From NCBI GenBank assembly GCA_021413885.1, contig JAIOPM010000046.1, forward strand, positions 1-64,000: a DNA stretch of 64,000 nucleotides. Reading direction: 5' to 3'. Source of the DNA: Planctomycetota bacterium (GTDB taxonomy: Bacteria; Planctomycetota; UBA1135; GCA-002686595). The notes below the pieces were generated by a model. That model was not told the DNA's origin, ran no database searches, and saw only the letters and a program-made list of their open reading frames with translations. Numbering within the stretch: the first letter of the stretch is position 1; each line of letters opens with the position of its first letter. Below are positions 59,804 through 64,000 of the stretch, in pieces. The position numbers were made by a program, and so were the translations under genes.

Positions 59804-60958
59804 CTAGACGCCGAACAAGAACCCGAGTATCGGGCGCGCCACCAGCGCGTCGAGCTCTTGAAGCTCACGCTCGAACTCGACGAATGCGCTGCGCGCCTGT
59901 TCGTCGGTCGCGTTGCGCGCGAAGAAGGCGCTCAGCTCGCTCGCACGCCGCGAACCCGCGTTCGCGGACAGGTACAGTACCGCGAGCCCAAGCTCCGGCT
60001 GCGTGCGCGAGATCCGTTGCAAGACGGCGCGTAGGAGCGGCCGGGCATACGTCTCGAGCTCGATCGACCGCGTGACGGCGTGCGCAGCGAGTTCGCGCAC
60101 GCGCTCGGCCTCGAGGACGACCTCGGGCCGCGTGAGGCCGGCCTTCAACACCCGCTCGACCGCGCCCAACGACGCCGCGCGCTGCGCGATCCCAACGACC
60201 GACGTCAACTCGACGTCATGACTGACCGCGTCGTCGCGCAGCGGACGCGAGACGATGCGCAAACGTCCGTTCTCGACTTGCACGTCCATCGCATCGGGGC
60301 GCGCGCGCAGGCTCGCGCCGGCTTCGACCCAAACGCGTCTGCCGTCGAAGCGCAGATGATGGCAGCCGACGAGCACCGCGGTGTCCGGCCCGCGCTGGTT
60401 GATCACCAACACCGCGCAGATCAGAACATGCGTCGGCGTCGCCGGCGGATCGCGAAAAAGATCGTCGATCGCGGTCTCGACCTGCAACACGGTGTGCACG
60501 ACCGCGGTGCGCACGAGGCGCAACGGCCCTTCGTCGGCGCGCAATTCGGCGAGCCGCTCGGGGCCGAAAAAGGCGCTGAGCTGCTCGAACCACGGATGGC
60601 GCACCGTCTGCGACGACCGCGGCTTCTCGAGCAACATCGTCAACGCGCCGCAGCACGGCGAGCGCACGCCGAAGCGATCGAGCGTGCCGTACGTGTGCTC
60701 ATGTCCGTCGAGGATCTTCCCGACGTGCGACGCGACCTCGACCAACAGCAACTTGGCGCCGCCGGTCCGCGTCTTGACGGTGAAGTGATCGTTCGCGAGC
60801 TCCAGCGCGCCCGGCTCGATCCGCCCGCCGAGGTTCGACACGGTGAAGATGCGCCGCTGCTGCATCGTCAACGGCGCCATCAACGGCTGCGCGACGTCGC
60901 GATCGAAGCCGGCCCGCAGCTCGCCCTGGAACTCGTCTGAGCACGTGACCAAGCACAT
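59804..60958 (-). CDS. Hypothetical protein; frame appears to continue upstream through a TAG
   Basis: 384 residues from the ATG at 60958. No family is recognised. The N-terminal half has mixed strands (FTVSNLGGRIEPGALELAND, AKLLLVEVASHVG), a CC pair in GVRSPCCGALTML, and the C-terminal half is helical and charged. The same frame continues upstream with a coding-like sequence through TAG at 60986-60988 to an ATG at 61090 that has a TATACC box 8 bases before it, so the original gene probably started there. The gene ends with TAG, so TAG is a normal stop codon here. It lies between the PNP gene and the convergent DUF6624-like gene. Confidence 0.6.
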   Translation of the reverse strand: MCLVTCSDEFQGELRAGFDRDVAQPLMAPLTMQQRRIFTVSNLGGRIEPGALELANDHFTVKTRTGGAKLLLVEVASHVGKILDGHEHTYGTLDRFGVRSPCCGALTMLLEKPRSSQTVRHPWFEQLSAFFGPERLAELRADEGPLRLVRTAVVHTVLQVETAIDDLFRDPPATPTHVLICAVLVINQRGPDTAVLVGCHHLRFDGRRVWVEAGASLRARPDAMDVQVENGRLRIVSRPLRDDAVSHDVELTSVVGIAQRAASLGAVERVLKAGLTRPEVVLEAERVRELAAHAVTRSIELETYARPLLRAVLQRISRTQPELGLAVLYLSANAGSRRASELSAFFARNATDEQARSAFVEFERELQELDALVARPILGFLFGV

Positions 60959-61090
60959 CCCATACTCGGCGACGCGGGCGACGGTCTACGCGGCGCGCCG
61001 GATCTCGCCGTGGACGACATCGAGCGACGTCTCGCGCCCGAGTCCGCGCAACAGCGAATCCAGCGCGGTGTTCGGAGCTCCTGCTTGCAT
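60959..61090 (-). other. Upstream in-frame coding segment ending in TAG
   Basis: Reading MQAGAPNTALDSLLRGLGRE, then SLDVVHGEIRRAA, TAG (60988-60986), then TVARVAEYG directly into the ATG at 60958 in the same frame. Codon third positions are mostly G or C on both sides of the TAG, as in real genes here. Likely the lost or interrupted N-terminus of the downstream protein. Confidence 0.5.
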
Positions 61091-61098
61091 GGCGAATC

Positions 61099-61104
61099 GG
61101 TATA
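61099..61104 (-). promoter_or_regulatory. Candidate -10 box (TATACC) before the interrupted gene, leaderless spacing
   Basis: TATACC on the minus strand, 8 bases before the ATG at 61090. Confidence 0.3.
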
Positions 61105-61141
61105 GCGGGCAACGCGTGGGCGGCGAGGGGCGAGCGCGAAA

Positions 61142-61972
61142 CTACGCGCGAGCGGCGAGCACTTCGCGAAGGCGCGGCACGGCGCGCTCGAGCACCGCGC
61201 CGAAACGCTCGGACGCCGCGGCGCCCGCGGCGACGACTTCGTCGTGCGAGAGCGCGTGCGGAGCGATCCCCGCCGCTTGGTTGGTGACGAGCGAGATCCC
61301 GCAGACGCGCGCACCGGCCGCTCGCGCCGCGACGGCCTCGAGGGCGGTGCTCATCCCGACCGCGTCGGCGCCGCAGTCGGTGAGCCAACGGATCTCCGCG
61401 GGCGTTTCGTAGCTCGGTCCCGGCAGCGCGGCGTAGACGCCGGACTCGAGCGCGACACCGGCGTCGCGGGCGCCGAGCTCGAGCGCGCGACCGAGTTCCT
61501 CGTCCCACACGCGCGTCGCGCCGCGCTCGTGCGCGCCGACCGCCGCGCGACCTTGCAGAGCGAGGTGATCGCGAATGCGCATCAGCGTGCCGGCCGGCCA
61601 CTCGCGACGCAGCCCGCCCGCGGCGTTGGTCAAGACGACGGCCTTCGCGCCCGCGCGACAGAACGCTCGGACCGCGCGCGTCACTTCGCGAGCGCTCCAA
61701 CCTTCGTAGAGGTGCACGCGGCCGCGCTGCACGAGCACGCGCCGCCGCCCGAGTTCGCCGATCACGAGTTCGCCCGCGTGCCCGACGACGCGACTCGCCG
61801 GCATGCCGTCGAGCTCCGCGTACGGAATGCGCCGCGCGGCGGTAAGACGTTCGGCGAAACTACCGAGCCCCGACCCGAGCACGATTACGAGGTCGAAGTC
61901 GCGCACCTCGTGCTCGGACAACGAGCGAGCGAGCCGCTCGACGTCCGCATCGCGCTCGACACGCACGCTCAC
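61142..61972 (-). CDS. Purine nucleoside phosphorylase
   Basis: 276 residues, the usual length of the trimeric low-molecular-mass PNP. It phosphorolyses inosine and guanosine to free base and ribose-1-phosphate. Signatures: phosphate loop VLGSGLGSFAERL, GHAGELVIGELG, LTNAAGGLRREWP, PGPSYETPAEIRWL, GADAVGMSTALE and SLVTNQAAGI with the base-contacting Asn. The GTG start at 61972 overlaps the stop of the transporter gene (GTGA), so both are translationally coupled. Part of a salvage operon with the transporter and thymidine phosphorylase. Confidence 0.92.
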   Translation of the reverse strand: MSVRVERDADVERLARSLSEHEVRDFDLVIVLGSGLGSFAERLTAARRIPYAELDGMPASRVVGHAGELVIGELGRRRVLVQRGRVHLYEGWSAREVTRAVRAFCRAGAKAVVLTNAAGGLRREWPAGTLMRIRDHLALQGRAAVGAHERGATRVWDEELGRALELGARDAGVALESGVYAALPGPSYETPAEIRWLTDCGADAVGMSTALEAVAARAAGARVCGISLVTNQAAGIAPHALSHDEVVAAGAAASERFGAVLERAVPRLREVLAARA

Positions 61973-63225
61973 AGGAAAACCCCCGCGACCGTCGCGGTCA
62001 TGCACGTCGCGATCGCGCCGCCGATCATCGCCTTGACGGTCAACGCGGCGATCTCCGCTTTGCGTTCCGGCACGAGCGGCGAGATGCCGCCGATCTGGAT
62101 GCCGATCGACGCGAAGTTCGCGAAGCCGCACAGCGCGTACGTCACCATCTTCGCGGAGCGCACGTGCTCGAGCGCGCCGTCGACACCGGAGCCCGGCAGG
62201 ATGTGCGACAGACGCTCGTACGCGACGAATTCGTTGAGCGAGATCTTGGTGCCGAGCAACGACCCGACGATCTGGCAATCGTGCCAACCGTCGACGCCCA
62301 TCACCCACGCGATCGGCGCGAACACCCAACCGAAGCAGCGCGAGAGCGACAGTCCGCCCTCGACGTCGAGCGACGACCCGATCGCTCCGAGCGGCCAATC
62401 GATCAACGCGACCAGCGCCGTGAACGCGATCAACATCGCGATGACGTTGAGCCAGAGCTTGAGTCCGTCACTGGTGCCGTTCGCCGCCGCTTCGATGATG
62501 TTCGACGCATCGCGCTCGATGCGCAGCGGGATGCGGCCGGCGGTCTCGGACTTCTCCGTCTCCGGTCGGATGATCTTCGCGCACACGAACGCCGCCGGCG
62601 CCGACATCACCGACGCGGTGAGCAAGTGCGGACCGTACTCCGAGCCGAGCAAGCTCATGTACACCGCCATCACCGAGCCCGCGATCGTCGCGTAGCCGCC
62701 GGTCATCATCGCGTTGAGCTCGGACTTGGTCATCCGCGCGAGGTACGGCTTGACCAAGAGCGGCGACTCGGTCTGCCCGACGAAGATCTCCGCGGCGACG
62801 GTCATCGACTCCGAACCCGACACGCCCATGAACACCGTCATCACGCGCGCGAGGATCCAGATCACCGTCTGCATCACGCCGAGGTGGTAGAGCACCGACA
62901 TCAACGCCGCGAAGAAGACGATCACGACCAAGCCGCTGCCCGCGAACGCGAAGATGAAACCGGCGGGGCCGTCGGGTTTCGCGAGCGAACCGAAGATCAG
63001 CTCCGAACCCGGCCGCGACACCGAGATCAGCTTCTCGAAGAAGCCCGCGATGCCGTCGAAGAAAACGCCGCCTGAGCTCGAGTGCAGGATCCAGATCGCG
63101 AGCACCACCTGCAGCACGAGGCCGGTGACGACGACGCGCCACGGGAAACGCCTGCGTTCGCTCGAGATCAGCCAACAGATGCCGCACAGGGCGAGCAGGC
63201 CGAGCGCGCAGCGCAGGTAGAGCAT
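61969..63225 (-). CDS. Concentrative nucleoside transporter (CNT family, NupC-like)
   Basis: 418 residues, the length of bacterial CNTs. It should take up nucleosides with Na+ or H+. It has about eight or more membrane helices and the family motif region SGSESMTVAAEIFVGQTESP near the middle, then VMSAPAAFVCAKIIRPETE and a NEFVAYERL segment in the transport core, with CGFANFASIGIQIGG near the C-terminus. The start is ATG at 63225, with the hydrophobic MLYLRCALGLLALCG first helix. It lies 50 bases after the thymidine phosphorylase gene. Confidence 0.92.
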   Translation of the reverse strand: MLYLRCALGLLALCGICWLISSERRRFPWRVVVTGLVLQVVLAIWILHSSSGGVFFDGIAGFFEKLISVSRPGSELIFGSLAKPDGPAGFIFAFAGSGLVVIVFFAALMSVLYHLGVMQTVIWILARVMTVFMGVSGSESMTVAAEIFVGQTESPLLVKPYLARMTKSELNAMMTGGYATIAGSVMAVYMSLLGSEYGPHLLTASVMSAPAAFVCAKIIRPETEKSETAGRIPLRIERDASNIIEAAANGTSDGLKLWLNVIAMLIAFTALVALIDWPLGAIGSSLDVEGGLSLSRCFGWVFAPIAWVMGVDGWHDCQIVGSLLGTKISLNEFVAYERLSHILPGSGVDGALEHVRSAKMVTYALCGFANFASIGIQIGGISPLVPERKAEIAALTVKAMIGGAIATCMTATVAGVFL

Positions 63226-63274
63226 CGCGCGCCATCGAAGCCTCGCGGCCGTCGCGCCGCAAGGGGCTCGCGGC

Positions 63275-64000
63275 TCAAGCGTTGGATCGCGTGAGCACGA
63301 GTGGGTCCGGCCGGTGCTCTGCGCGCACCTCGAACGACGCGGCGATTCGTCGGCGCGCTTCGTCGAGTCCGATGCCGGAATGATGGAGCTCGAGCACCGG
63401 TTCACCGCGGCGTACGCGCGCGCCGTCGTCGACCAGGAACTCGACGCCGACCGCCGGATCGATCGGATCGCCGAGCGCCTTGCGTCCGCCCCCGAGCGCG
63501 GTGATTGCGAGGCCGAGCTCGCGCAAGTCGGCCCAAGCGAACACGCCGTCCGCCGGCGCCGTCAAACGCTCGCGTTCGCGCGCGTGCGGGAGCAAACCGC
63601 GATCGTCGAGACACCGCGGATCGCCGCCCTGGGCCTCGATCACGCGCGCGAAGACGGCGCGGGCGCTGCCGTCGTCGAGAGCGCGCGCGATGCGAGCTCG
63701 TCCCGCGTCGAGATCGGCCGCGCGGCCGGCGAGGCGCAGCAGTTCGCCGCCTTGGAGACAAACGAGTTCTCGCAGGTCGCTCGGACCGCCGCCTTCGAGG
63801 CAGTCGAAGCTCTCCTCGATTTCGAGCGCGTTGCCCGCCTTGCGGCCGAGCGGCCGCGACATGCACGTCTGGAAGACGGTCGTGCGCACGCCCATGCTCT
63901 GGCTGAGCGCGAGCATCGTCCGCGCGAGCTCCGCTCCGCGTTCGCGCTCGACCAAGAACGCGCCCGAGCCGAACTTGACATCGAGCACCAGCGCATCGAG
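63275..64000 (-). CDS. deoA: Thymidine phosphorylase, 3' part only (cut by window edge)
   Basis: The visible 241 residues start LDALVLDVKFGSGAF, the conserved DVK-GSGAF stretch of pyrimidine-nucleoside phosphorylases, and continue with SQSMGVRTTVFQTCMSRPLG, AGNALEIEESFDCLEGGGP and the C-terminal domain GLAITALGGGRKALGDPIDP and HHSGIGLDEARR. It makes thymine and 2-deoxyribose-1-phosphate. The N-terminal half lies beyond base 64000. First visible gene of the salvage operon; the deoxyribose-phosphate route would continue with DeoC, encoded 6 kb away. Confidence 0.9.
   Translation of the reverse strand, partial: LDALVLDVKFGSGAFLVERERGAELARTMLALSQSMGVRTTVFQTCMSRPLGRKAGNALEIEESFDCLEGGGPSDLRELVCLQGGELLRLAGRAADLDAGRARIARALDDGSARAVFARVIEAQGGDPRCLDDRGLLPHARERERLTAPADGVFAWADLRELGLAITALGGGRKALGDPIDPAVGVEFLVDDGARVRRGEPVLELHHSGIGLDEARRRIAASFEVRAEHRPDPLVLTRSNA

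Overview
The window is GC-rich, gene-dense bacterial chromosome with no phage or insertion-sequence genes and no CRISPR array. Several features point to a planctomycete-like bacterium, most likely a Planctomycetota lineage rich in secreted repeat proteins: a secreted FG-GAP protein and a small secreted protein that share a C-terminal module beginning NYC, a long series of secreted amidohydrolase-fold paralogs, archaeal-type ProS and TrmB with a long C-terminal extension. This is an inference from protein types; there is no rRNA gene to confirm it.

Region 1 (1-17.5 kb) lies almost entirely on the minus strand and reads as a stress and envelope island. It holds an HD-GYP protein, small membrane proteins (DUF3185, Lmo0937-like, holin-like, DUF883-like), a SYLF lipoprotein, a PA2779/PA2778-like pair, a HAD hydrolase, soluble transhydrogenase SthA, a channel-like membrane protein, a double PRC-barrel protein, a ferritin-like protein and a FAD oxidoreductase fused to a Rieske domain. 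Just upstream are its probable regulators: two histidine kinases, a NarL-type regulator and a REC-PAS-GGDEF-EAL protein. A tRNA-Arg(CCT) gene closes this region.

Region 2 (17.8-40.3 kb) is mixed housekeeping: aldo/keto reductase, two damaged genes (a formylglycine-generating-enzyme remnant with an internal deletion and a RibD-like reductase with an in-frame TAG), methyltransferase, SDR plus Rrf2 regulator, a glycine-rich RRM protein, TrmB, a pseudopilin, a probable structured small RNA with its own promoter and terminator (24471-24720), a rhodanese, the FG-GAP protein, a saccharopine-dehydrogenase-like protein, a P2-type cation ATPase, VOC protein, ProS, thioredoxin/TPR-like and NHL beta-propeller proteins, a phospholipase-D family enzyme, two tandem pirins (the first has lost its metal ligands), a MOSC protein and a diverged TrpD-like protein.

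Region 3 (40.4-55.2 kb) is the most striking part: ten consecutive, mostly overlapping minus-strand genes that all encode exported amidohydrolase-fold proteins. Only three (43252-47075) keep the HxH motif and the later His and Asp ligands. The other seven appear to have lost metal ligands, and five of those carry long Lys/Asp/Glu-rich segments. It looks like one transcription unit for a multi-subunit extracytoplasmic enzyme system, which I cannot match to a named pathway.

Region 4 (55.5-64 kb) carries an unknown small protein, a RpiB-DeoC fusion, a GT2 glycosyltransferase, a secreted DUF6624-like duplication protein, an unknown protein whose frame seems to extend upstream through a TAG, and a nucleoside-salvage operon (partial thymidine phosphorylase, CNT transporter, purine nucleoside phosphorylase). 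Across the window many start codons lie 6-9 bases after a TANNNT-like -10 box with no Shine-Dalgarno sequence, suggesting frequent leaderless transcripts.
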